A stretch of DNA of 33,599 nt, from positions 1 through 33,599 of the forward strand of contig NZ_ALJG01000345.1 of the NCBI RefSeq assembly GCF_000286315.1, given 5' to 3'. This DNA comes from Paenisporosarcina sp. TG20 (GTDB taxonomy: Bacteria > Bacillota > Bacilli > Bacillales_A > Planococcaceae). A program made the translations under genes and the position numbers. The notes beneath the pieces are model-generated. The model was not told the DNA's origin, made no database searches, and was given only the letters and a program-made list of their open reading frames with translations. Of this stretch, positions 25,123 to 33,535 are shown piece after piece (position 1 is the stretch's first letter; each line of letters starts with the position of its first letter).

Positions 25123-26424
25123 CTAAAGATTCTTCTTTATTTCAACGTTTTTAATTGTTTCCCCGCGAAGAGTATTATATAACCTGCTCTTAGGCTCATA
25201 TATTTTTTGAGAAGGCCATAGTCCATGATGTCCTGAGAATAGATAGCTGACTAAACAAGCAACAAAAAAGTACTCTAACCCTTTTCCATCAAACATCTCC
25301 ATTGCCAGCAGGAAAGCTGTTATAGGGGTATTAGCTCCTCCAGCAAAAACAGCGATTAATCCTAATGCAGCGAGAAATGACATAGGTAAATCGATGAATG
25401 TGTGTAGGGTATTGCCTAATGTTGATCCAATGAAAAATAAAGGTATGGCTTCTCCGCCAACAAAGCCCGTACCAAGAGTTACTGCTGTAAAAAGTAGCTT
25501 GGCCAGGAAAGCAAAGGGTGGAACGTCTTCTGTAAAAGATTGTTCTAACATCTGTATTCCTCGGCCATTATAATCTTGTGTACCAACGATTAAAGTTAAT
25601 ACCACAATGACAATACCTCCAAAAAAGGCTCTTTTCATATGGTTTTTTTTGAAAAGTTTCTCAGAGAATTTTTCTATCCCATGCCTCAACTGACAGTATA
25701 AAACGCTTACTAGGCTAAATAGGACTGATAGAAGAATAACTAGTATAAATGTAATAATAGTTATTTCCGGTACGGTTTGTATTATAAATTCTTCGTGTTT
25801 ATGTCCCCAAGCTGCTGTAGTTACATAGTGACCAACAAAGCTTGCCGTAAGACAAGGAACAAGTGCTTCAAATTTCAGCCTCCCTAAAGCAGCCATCTCC
25901 ATCCCAAATACAGCGCCTGTTATAGGTGCTCCAAAGGCAGCCCCAAAACCAGCACTTATACCGCTCATTATTAAAATTTTCTTATCAAATATGTTTATCT
26001 TAAATAGTTTGTTGATCGTTGCAGCTACACTTGCTCCCATTTGGACAGCTGCACCTTCTCTTCCGGTTGAACCTCCAAAAAGGACTGTTATAAAAGTCCC
26101 GAAATAGATGATAGGTCCCATTCTCCGCGGTACCTCTTTTTTTCCATGAACTGAGTCTATTACCAGATTATTGAGTTCAGCAGTGTCACTCAAAGTATTA
26201 TTCAAAAATACCTTTCCGTATTTCATATATATGTATCCTATGATAATTCCGCCAAAGGGGAGAAAGAAGATAAGCCAATCCCTTTTTGATCGTATATCAT
26301 CTCCTAGATAATCGTTAATCTCTAAAAGGAAAAAGGTTGTCGAGCCGACAACTATACCAATTATGCTGCCAAAGAAAATCCATAGAAACAGTACTGAAAA
26401 AAAGTTTTTATACTTTAACAGCAT
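25123..26424 (-). CDS. CLC family anion transporter, probably fluoride-exporting (EriC-F-like)
   Basis: A 433-residue CLC protein with about ten to twelve membrane segments. The gating-glutamate motif is GREGA (Glu123), later motifs are SAGFGAAFGAPITGAVF and GGEAIPLFFIGSTLGN. The usual GSGIP anion-selectivity motif is absent; in its place the protein has ELNNLVID just before a PRRMGPIIYFGT segment, the arrangement I recall from CLC-F fluoride/proton antiporters (GREGT/A-VQMG). So F- export is more likely than Cl- transport (inference). No fluoride riboswitch is recognisable in the ~100 bp upstream. The start ATG is preceded by GGGG at 1-2 nt and AAGAGG at ~10 nt. First gene of an operon with DUF421. 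Confidence 0.83.
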   Translation of the reverse strand: MLLKYKNFFSVLFLWIFFGSIIGIVVGSTTFFLLEINDYLGDDIRSKRDWLIFFLPFGGIIIGYIYMKYGKVFLNNTLSDTAELNNLVIDSVHGKKEVPRRMGPIIYFGTFITVLFGGSTGREGAAVQMGASVAATINKLFKINIFDKKILIMSGISAGFGAAFGAPITGAVFGMEMAALGRLKFEALVPCLTASFVGHYVTTAAWGHKHEEFIIQTVPEITIITFILVILLSVLFSLVSVLYCQLRHGIEKFSEKLFKKNHMKRAFFGGIVIVVLTLIVGTQDYNGRGIQMLEQSFTEDVPPFAFLAKLLFTAVTLGTGFVGGEAIPLFFIGSTLGNTLHTFIDLPMSFLAALGLIAVFAGGANTPITAFLLAMEMFDGKGLEYFFVACLVSYLFSGHHGLWPSQKIYEPKSRLYNTLRGETIKNVEIKKNL

Positions 26425-26672
26425 TCCCCAATTCGCCTCTTTTCTTTCTTTGAATTTTAATACTATTGTTGCCTATTGTATTAAAATTAATCTAAAAAAT
26501 ATTGAATAGCCGATTATGAAATAAGTAAAAAGAGATGAACCCATTAATTCATTTTAATAAAAGGTTTTTTACACACTAATCTGACAAATCTCATTTAATG
26601 TACAACGAAGAACCGTACCGTAAATAGTGGTATAAAGGGAGAATGGTTAGAGAGTTGAGTTTCTAAAATAGT

Positions 26673-26707
26673 AAGGGAACAAGTCAGTGGAAACTTGTTC
26701 CCTTTTA
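26673..26707 (+). terminator. Orphan intrinsic terminator
   Basis: AAGGGAACAAGT (26673-26684) pairs with ACTTGTTCCCTT (26693-26704), then TT. No plus-strand gene lies upstream: 26425-26672 has no usable reading frame. It may end a small RNA or be left from a lost gene. Confidence 0.7.
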
Positions 26708-26724
26708 AGTTTCTATAAATTGAC

Positions 26725-27004
26725 TTGCAAAATAGTCTATCTATTACTTTTCTCGAGTGTAATCTGCCATATTATTTTTTTAATAAGTATCCAGCATGGT
26801 TCTTTACTGAAGAATTTAAAACGACTTCACGATGTTCAATAGACGTTTTGAGTGTAGCGAAAAATAACAAATATCTAGTTGTAACAGATGTAGGAGATCC
26901 CGTACATGGGATTGAATGAAGGGAGAGTACTTCAATCAACACCATATGAAACAGGGAAAGTAAATCCATTTAACTTACTTGGTAGGTTAGTAACTACATT
27001 TTAA
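26725..27004 (+). pseudogene. Possible decayed small gene
   Basis: One frame gives SVAKNNKYLVVTDVGDPVHG, then stops at 26917-26919; shifting frame by one at that point continues NEGRVLQSTPYETGKVNPFN to a TAA near 27004. The joined text reads like protein, suggesting a frameshifted remnant of a ~90-residue gene. I do not recognise a family and the start is unclear. Confidence 0.3.
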
Positions 27005-27135
27005 ATAGTATGTAAAAGGGCCAAGTGGTCCTTTTTTATTTGTAAATTAGATCATAATTATTTATTGTTTGACTTAAATAGTAATTTTAATTACTATAAA
27101 AAGTAATTACTGAGGAAAATTTGAGGAGGTATTTC

Positions 27136-28796
27136 ATGGATTACATCGTATTTAAAGGAAATTTTAATAACTTGCTTCATTCCTTCATATCTGCTGAAAC
27201 TTTGGAAGAACAAAACAATTACTTTAAAGAGTTCAACAAACAACGTCTGTTATACGAGGGAACAAAAAATTTACTTAGGATTAACCATTTCAGTGATTTG
27301 AGTAATGTAAAAGCTCGAGAAGAGGATTCAAATATTCAGCATTCTGAACCTGGATACCTTTCATTAGTTAACGACTATTACGAAGCAATTTTATCGGCTG
27401 TTTTTAGAACTGAACTGGAGGGACTATGGGGAGTGCATCTTTTTAAATTAGCTGAAATAAAAATAAAAACCTTTAATAAGGGAATAGCAGAGGAGGTAGA
27501 TAGAGAAAACAAGTTGGTTTCAGAGTATCAGCAAATATTTAGCAAAGCAGAGAGTATGTTCAGGGGGGAAGCATACCTCTTTCTTCACTAATACCGTATA
27601 TTTTTTCGGCAAATCGAAGTACAAGGAAAGAAGCATTTGAATCGAAATATTTATTTTTTCAAAACAACCAAAAAGAGTTTGATCGAATATTAGACGAATT
27701 AGTTAAAGTTCGACATCAAATGGCTTTGAAATTAGGTTATCCATCGTATATTGAATTAGGTTATCATCGAATGCATCGTACAAATCTTACTCCAGCCGAC
27801 TATAAAAAATATCGTATGCAAGTAAAAGAAGTAGGAGTTCCTTTGGTTAACAACCTTCGCCATAAACAACAAGAAAGATTAAAAGTTGAGAAATTAAAAT
27901 ACTATGATGAACATGTTTTCTTTCAAACACCTGCTCCTAAACCAAAGGGAGATTTTCAACAAATTTTAAAGAATTATCAAATTGTGTTTGCTGAACTTTC
28001 TCCTGAAACCTCGTCTTTTTATAATGAAATTATGAGTAAAGATAATATAGATGTACAAAGTAGACCTAACAAATTTGGTGGAGCATTTGCTACGTACATT
28101 GGTGAAGAGGTTGCACCATATATGTATTGTAACTTTAACGGAAGTTCGAATGATGTTCGAGTATTTGCTCATGAAGCTGGACATGCTTTTCAATTTTATA
28201 TGACGCGGGATAAAAATATTCATGAATATATTATTCCATATGATTCTGCTGAATTGTTTTCATTTACCATGGAACGCTTAGTTTGGCCGTGGATGGAACT
28301 ATTCTTTGGAAGTGAAGTGGAAAGATATAAATATGAACATTTAACCCAAGGTCTTATGTATATGCCAATAGCTTCTGTGGTAGATGAATTTGAACATTAT
28401 CTATATGAATTTCCAAATGCAACAGCGCTACAAAGGAAACAACAGTGGCGAAAACTTGAATCTGAATACATGCCAGAAAAAGATTATGATCAAAATGAAT
28501 TTTTGGAACAGGGAATGGGATTTTATGAATACTCACATATTTTCACGACGCCCTTTTACTTTATTGATTATGACCTGGCTCATTTTTGCTCGTTACAGAT
28601 GTGGAAGAAGCAACAAATAGATGGAGTGCCACCTATAAATTCTTTTATAAGTATGTGTAAGAGTGGTGGAAGCTTATCGTTTCAAGACTTGCTAGTAAGT
28701 GCAAATCTAAACTCTCCTTTTGAAGAAGATAGTTTACCGACTATACTTGAGGAAGTACAAGCGTGGTTAAATAATATGGACCATCAAAAATTTTAG
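27136..28796 (+). pseudogene. M3 family oligoendopeptidase (PepF-like), frameshifted
   Basis: An ATG with GAGGAGG 7 nt upstream begins a frame that covers ~150 residues, ending at 27591. A different frame, open from before 27600 to 28796, carries the rest: SANRSTRKEAF, the zinc motif HEAGHAFQ and the DSAELFSFTMERL helix with the third ligand. A single missing base between about 27563 (a G6 run) and 27590 would join them into a ~553-residue M3 metallopeptidase, which cuts short peptides in the cytosol. As written the peptide chain is broken before the active site. Either a recent mutation or a sequence error in the G-run. The HTH/F1-beta-like gene follows 23 bp downstream. Confidence 0.82.
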
Positions 28797-28819
28797 TATG
28801 AAATAGGAGTTGAGAGAAT

Positions 28820-29875
28820 TTGAAAGAGATTCGATTGAATGCTGAATTATTACGAAGAAAAGTTCCGAACTTAACAGTTGCAGCAAAGTCAATTGGAATT
28901 CGTCCAGCTACTGTCTCCAATTTATGTACAGGAAAGATTGACCTTGGTAAAGCTGAAGTACGAACTCTCGTTGGATTAGCATCTTTAGCAAATTGTACAG
29001 TGGATGAACTGATCCTCAAAGAGGTGAAGGGAAATATGATACCGACACATATAAAAGTGTTAGACTTTTTTGCACCAGTGGTTGCAGGTGGAACGGTAGG
29101 AATCGTTGCACGACCAGGAATGGGACAATTAGTCATTCTAGCTGAACTATTACATCGTCTGAAAGAATCTACATATGAAACCATATTATTAATGCCAGAA
29201 TCTACAACAGCTGATATGAAAGAGTTAGCAGACCTAGCCAATTACGTGGTCACTTCAATAGAGGAAGCATTTGATAAAATGACTAAACAAGATTCAGAGA
29301 TTGTCTTTTTCACGGATCGAAGTTATATAATTTCAGGTGACTTGTTAGATTTGCAGGAACGTTTAGTAGGTCAAAAAACAAGAGAAATCACAACTATTTT
29401 AGTAGACATATCAGGAGATGTCGTGGATGAAGATATGCCTTATGGTCCTCTCGAAAGTCTTTGGCAATTAGATGCGGACCTAGCAGCGAGACAACTATTT
29501 CCTGCTATTCATCCATTACATTCAACATCATCTATTGTGGAGAGCATCGATTTAGACCAAAAACATTCTACTTTGAGACAAAGAGCGCAACAACTACTTC
29601 GACGTTATAAAGAATTACGTTCGTTTGTAAACCTTCATGGAAAAGAGCGACTTCAGGAAAAGGATATTGCAATTTTTAATCGTGGTGAGTTACTGGAATC
29701 CTATTTTACACAGCCACTTTTCGTTGCAGAAGCTTTTACAAAACAAACTGGATTAGAAGTGTCATTAACTGAAACCTTACGTGACGTTGAAATTATTCTA
29801 GATGGACGCGCAGACAGACTAACACCTGAACAATTACTATATATAGGTAGTATCAATACAAACAAATTGCAGTAG
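28820..29875 (+). CDS. Cro/C1-type HTH fused to a degenerate F1-ATPase beta-like domain
   Basis: A 351-residue protein with an unusual architecture. Residues ~7-66 form a lambda-repressor-like helix-turn-helix (AAKSIGIRPATVSNLCTGKI, ending TVDELI). From residue 77 the sequence tracks the F1 ATP synthase beta subunit: IKVLDFFAPVVAGGTVGI matches IKVIDLLAPYxKGGKIGL; LDADLAARQLFPAIHPLHSTSS matches the LDAT...YPAVDPLDSTSR block; RYKEL, TQPLFVAEAFT and LTETLRDVEIILDG match the C-terminal helical domain. The beta barrel is replaced by the HTH. The P-loop is ruined: GGAGVGKT is ARPGMGQL (97-104), lacking Lys and Thr; the STSR arginine is Ser. So ATP hydrolysis is unlikely; nucleotide sensing or structural use is possible. 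TTG start, AGGAG 10 nt upstream. Confidence 0.8.
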   Translation: MKEIRLNAELLRRKVPNLTVAAKSIGIRPATVSNLCTGKIDLGKAEVRTLVGLASLANCTVDELILKEVKGNMIPTHIKVLDFFAPVVAGGTVGIVARPGMGQLVILAELLHRLKESTYETILLMPESTTADMKELADLANYVVTSIEEAFDKMTKQDSEIVFFTDRSYIISGDLLDLQERLVGQKTREITTILVDISGDVVDEDMPYGPLESLWQLDADLAARQLFPAIHPLHSTSSIVESIDLDQKHSTLRQRAQQLLRRYKELRSFVNLHGKERLQEKDIAIFNRGELLESYFTQPLFVAEAFTKQTGLEVSLTETLRDVEIILDGRADRLTPEQLLYIGSINTNKLQ

Positions 29876-29909
29876 CTGACCACAAGTTTTCTCATTGAAC
29901 TGGACGCAC

Positions 29910-29963
29910 GGGGACGGTTCTCATGCTTCCTTTTTGGGGCGTAGAAGCGGCAGAACCGTCCCC
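29910..29963. repeat. Inverted repeat of the GGGGACGGTTC type
   Basis: GGGGACGGTTCT (29910-29921) pairs exactly with AGAACCGTCCCC (29952-29963), with inner GCTTC/GAAGC and direct repeats CATGCTTCC around it. GC-rich hairpins of this sequence recur between genes in Bacillales genomes (from memory). It lies between the HTH/F1-beta gene and the M48 gene. Confidence 0.8.
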
Positions 29964-30071
29964 ATGCTTCCCTTAATAGAGTAGTTGGAATAAAGCATAT
30001 TTGTGTGAATATAGTTCTATCTTTTCCGTTCTTGAGTACACTAAATGTAGGTAAGAGAGAGTGGAGGAGAA

Positions 30072-31343
30072 GTGGTTTTGGCGAAAAAATGGGCAATTAT
30101 AGCCCTTTTCTTATTTGGGGTATATGCTCTCCTAATGTATATTTATATCTTCCAAAGTGGCAGTGGGGGTATACCAGCAACTTTGAAAGGAACTGTTGCA
30201 GATCCGAATGTTTTTATGTCGGAGCGAGAATTGTACCTTAGTGAGGAGTATTCAAGAATAAAAAATTTCCTCTTTTTTGTATCAATACCATTTGAATGGC
30301 TTGTCTATTTATTTATACTGATTACTGGTCTTTCTCTAGCGTTTGAAAGTTGGATTCCTTTGCAAAAAAAATGGGCGATTTTGCAAAATGCAGTATATGT
30401 ATTTTTACTGTCTGTTCTTACGTTTATTGTTTTATTTCCTCTAGACTATTACAGATATTCCTTAAGTAAAAAATATGGCATTAGCACCCAGAATTTCAAT
30501 TCGTGGATGAGTGACAATGTCATTGATTTTTGGGTTAACTTAGGAACGACTATAGTGATTGTAACGGTTCTTTATTGGCTGATAAATAAAAGCATAAAGA
30601 GATGGTGGTTAAATGCCTGGTTACTAATGATTCCTTTCTCCATTTTCCTCATGTTTATTCAACCAGTAATAATCGACCCCTTATATAATGATTTTTATCC
30701 GCTAACAAATAAAGAATTAGAGACGAAGATTCTCGCGTTGGCTGAGCAAGCAAAAATTCCATCAGAACATGTGTATGAAGTTAACATGGCGGAAAAGACA
30801 AATGCTCTAAATGCCTATGTTACGGGACTTGGGAGCAATTCAAGAATAGTATTATGGGATACGACTTTAAACCGCTTATCAGAAAATGAAATTCTCTTCA
30901 TTATGGCTCATGAGATGGGGCATTATGTGGAGAAACATATATACTTCAAAATGGCAGGTTATATCCTAACGATGCTAGTCGGGCTCTGGTTAACGGCTAA
31001 AATTATGCCTTGGGTCATCCATCGCTTTGGACGTGTATTAAAAATTAAACGACTAAACGCTATTCATTCATTGCCATTGTTTTTACTTATTACATCCATT
31101 CTATTATTCGTTTCAAGTCCAATTTCAAATTATAGTTCTAGATATCAGGAAACAAGAGCTGATCAGTATGCAATAGACCTAATGAACGACCCGGAAGCAG
31201 CTATCAAAACTTTTCAAGAACTTACGAAATCAGGATTAAATGAAGTGAATCCTCCACTACTCGTAAAATGGTTCCGATATTCACATCCGACAATGCTAGA
31301 AAGAATAAATAAAGTTGCAAATGAAAATGAATCAAAAGAGTGA
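30072..31343 (+). CDS. M48 family membrane metallopeptidase (Ste24/CAAX protease-like)
   Basis: A 423-residue Ste24-type zinc protease with about seven membrane segments. An N-terminal hydrophobic segment (8-28) precedes a large loop; the zinc motif is AHEMGH (His-Glu-x-x-His, near residue 280) followed by ETRAD (near 362) with the third ligand Glu, as in CAAX prenyl protease 1 and B. subtilis YhfN. The conserved IQPVIIDPLYNDFYPL segment is also diagnostic. It probably degrades or processes membrane proteins. Start is GTG 30072 or TTG 30078; GGAGGAG (30063-30069) fits either. About 200 bp from the HTH/F1-beta gene with a repeat between, so it likely has its own promoter. Confidence 0.87.
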   Translation: MVLAKKWAIIALFLFGVYALLMYIYIFQSGSGGIPATLKGTVADPNVFMSERELYLSEEYSRIKNFLFFVSIPFEWLVYLFILITGLSLAFESWIPLQKKWAILQNAVYVFLLSVLTFIVLFPLDYYRYSLSKKYGISTQNFNSWMSDNVIDFWVNLGTTIVIVTVLYWLINKSIKRWWLNAWLLMIPFSIFLMFIQPVIIDPLYNDFYPLTNKELETKILALAEQAKIPSEHVYEVNMAEKTNALNAYVTGLGSNSRIVLWDTTLNRLSENEILFIMAHEMGHYVEKHIYFKMAGYILTMLVGLWLTAKIMPWVIHRFGRVLKIKRLNAIHSLPLFLLITSILLFVSSPISNYSSRYQETRADQYAIDLMNDPEAAIKTFQELTKSGLNEVNPPLLVKWFRYSHPTMLERINKVANENESKE

Positions 31344-31436
31344 GGTTCAAAATAGTATTATTGTAAATTGAATCGACCTAACGGGGCCGTGAGTTAAAGA
31401 ACAAGATTTTTAAATTGAGGAGATAACAAGGAGTAC

Positions 31437-31624
31437 AGGTGATTTCCGTTTCGGGCGGACGCTTTAGCGGGCAATCGTCGAGCATCCTCAGGCCAACAAC
31501 ATCCTGTTGGCTTGAGGTGCGTTGCCACATGAAGTGGTGTTCTTTAGCCTTTGTTCTTGTGCGCATCTGCGGTTACTCGTTTGCCACGCTTTTCCCGCAG
31601 GAGCCGACTTCCAGTTCAATTACT
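31437..31624. repeat. Bacillales-type intergenic repeat element (~190 bp)
   Basis: The left side GTGATTTCCGTTTCGGGCGGACGCTTTAGCGGG (opening bases quoted in part) and the right side TTTTCCCGCAGGAGCCGACTTCCA match, with divergence, a GC-rich intergenic repeat I recall from Bacillaceae/Planococcaceae, with outer arms that pair. An inner hairpin GGCCAACA/TGTTGGC is clear. No protein is encoded; open frames crossing it are by-products of its GC content. Confidence 0.65.
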
Positions 31625-31683
31625 TGTAAAGGGTAGGTCCTATATCTGTTCAAAATCTAGTAAATGTGCAGGCTCTTCAATCC

Positions 31684-31735
31684 AAACAAGCAATCCTTTC
31701 CTCAATTTGTCGAGGAAAAGATTGCTTGTTTTTGT
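31684..31735 (+). terminator. Intrinsic terminator downstream of the M48 gene
   Basis: AAACAAGCAATC (31684-31695) pairs with GATTGCTTGTTT (31720-31731), extended inward by TTTCCTC/GAGGAAA, then TTTTG. It is 340 bp after the M48 stop codon, beyond the repeat element. Confidence 0.85.
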
Positions 31736-31875
31736 TGTATAATAAGTGTACTAAAATCAGGTGTTGTCCCAATGATTTCCTTTTAAGAATCTTTAAACCT
31801 TAGCCCGTTTATGGCGATTTACGATATAGTTGTGTGAACTAATTTGTCTAATAGATTAGATAAACAGGAGTGTGA

Positions 31876-33150
31876 TTACTTACTAAACAACTTCATTGTT
31901 GTTGTCAAAATGGCTTTTCTATTTTCAATTGGCCTGGAGTTCTTCACAAATAACCCAGAATAGATAAGAAAAATACCAATCATCGAGATAATTCCAATGT
32001 ATACAGACATCATCGTTGGGATTAAGAATGCACCTAGTATGATGGTGGATCTCGCAATCAATTCGGCTCCAGAGAATGACAAATTAGAAAAAGCCGAGTA
32101 GGATCCTCTTTTATCTGCAGGCATCATATTCGCTTGTTCAGCATTTAGAGTTGGTGAATAAACTAGTTCACCTATCGTCGCGATGAAACCAAAAATGACA
32201 AGTAAATACCATGAATTTGCAGATGTAAGGGTTACATAACCGATTCCATAAATAATGAGTCCAATGAGTATGATTTTTTGTTTGCTAAATCGATCCGTAA
32301 ATTTAGTAATAAAAAATGTTAAGAACACGACGAGTAACATATTTTCGATATTTAGAATACTTAACATACGTACTCCACCTATTTCAAACTCACCGATAGA
32401 GACAGACTTAAATGTTTCTGCAAGTCGAACGCCAATATAACTATTTAAAGTGAATTCCGCAGCAAGAATGAACATTGACCCTGCAACCAACTTGACGAAT
32501 GGTCGATCTTGAAAAGCAACCTTATAACTTTGAATTAAGTCTATAAACACATTTTGGTGCTGCTTTTCTAGCCGATTAGTATGTTCATCGATCAGCCAGA
32601 TGTGATAAGCGATCGGGAGAGTAGCAGATATAATTGTCAGTAGAATGAATAATTCAATTTGATGGTTTACGTATAATAAGCCACCTAATGCAGCACCAAT
32701 TGCCATAGATAAATTCACCAACCAATAATCAATGGCATATACAGCCTTTCGGTTCTCAGGTGTGGTGGAGTCAATAATAATGGCATGCATTGCAGGACGT
32801 CCCAAACTATTTGTAATGACAAACGCTAGATAACCACTGGCAAACAGCCAAATCATATTATTTAAAGGAAGTAAGCTAATGGACATTATTAAAAATAACA
32901 CTGCACTTAATGAAGAGGTTATTACTAACACACTTTTTCGTGGGAATCTATCGGATATATAGCCACCAATTAGTTTAATAAAAAAACTAATGATTACAGT
33001 AAATACTAAAAACAGGCCAGCCCAAACTTTACCCTTTTCTTGAGCAAAGAATAATGCCATAAATGGCATCACTGCTGAAGCTACTGCCTTGTTAAAAAAA
33101 GATGTAATTAAACGAACCTTAATATTTTGTGGATAGTTTTTCCATTTAAT
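31876..33150 (-). CDS. MFS transporter (multidrug type), apparent ATT start
   Basis: A major facilitator with about twelve membrane segments. The loop 2-3 signature GGYISDRFPRKSVL and PTLNAEQANMMPADKRGSY place it in the drug:H+ antiporter-like MFS of Firmicutes. The frame has its first GTG/ATG at 33072, but that would drop most of TM1. The coding frame continues upstream in sense (IKWKNYPQNIKVRLITSFF) to an ATT at 33148-33150 with GGGGAGG exactly 8 nt before it, and no ATG, GTG or TTG fits. I take ATT as the start (424 residues) or as a mutated ATG. An unfit start would lower expression strongly. Confidence 0.75.
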   Translation of the reverse strand: MKWKNYPQNIKVRLITSFFNKAVASAVMPFMALFFAQEKGKVWAGLFLVFTVIISFFIKLIGGYISDRFPRKSVLVITSSLSAVLFLIMSISLLPLNNMIWLFASGYLAFVITNSLGRPAMHAIIIDSTTPENRKAVYAIDYWLVNLSMAIGAALGGLLYVNHQIELFILLTIISATLPIAYHIWLIDEHTNRLEKQHQNVFIDLIQSYKVAFQDRPFVKLVAGSMFILAAEFTLNSYIGVRLAETFKSVSIGEFEIGGVRMLSILNIENMLLVVFLTFFITKFTDRFSKQKIILIGLIIYGIGYVTLTSANSWYLLVIFGFIATIGELVYSPTLNAEQANMMPADKRGSYSAFSNLSFSGAELIARSTIILGAFLIPTMMSVYIGIISMIGIFLIYSGLFVKNSRPIENRKAILTTTMKLFSK

Positions 33151-33478
33151 GTTGCATACCTCCCCTACGACAATGCGATAGCAGAAGCTACATTTAAAAT
33201 TTTAAGGACAGAACACCTTTTCCTTTAATTTTAATTATTGTTTTTATCTTCCTTTATTAATAATATACCAATTTTTGATATTTACAATATTATTTTCTAT
33301 TTATTAGGTGAAATTTGTATAACTATTTTATAAAGAGAATAAAATTTTAAATGAAAGAAGAGTTTGGTATGGCTACATTTTTTTCGTATTTTTCCACTAG
33401 TATTGCATGAATTTTGACGAAATATTAAAAAGACTCAAAATGTTCAATAATCTAAATTTGCGCAAAGAAAAAGTCCTT
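33151..33478. other. Non-coding AT-rich region
   Basis: Upstream DNA of the MFS gene (minus strand) and of the transposase (plus strand). Very AT-rich, no reading frame. The left end of the insertion sequence should lie in the right part, but I could not identify a terminal inverted repeat because the other end is outside the window. Confidence 0.4.
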
Positions 33479-33535
33479 TATAATGGATTAAGTCAGGTGG
33501 TAACCCGTCCAAATCCAATAAAAAAGGACCTAAGC

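Noticed and set aside
26425-26540. Fluoride riboswitch upstream of the CLC gene
   Set aside because: I looked for the conserved GGCGATGG-type start and pseudoknot elements on the minus strand and found none.
31378-31742. Short open frames on both strands across the intergenic repeat
   Set aside because: They arise from the GC-rich repeat and have no ribosome sites or protein-like composition.
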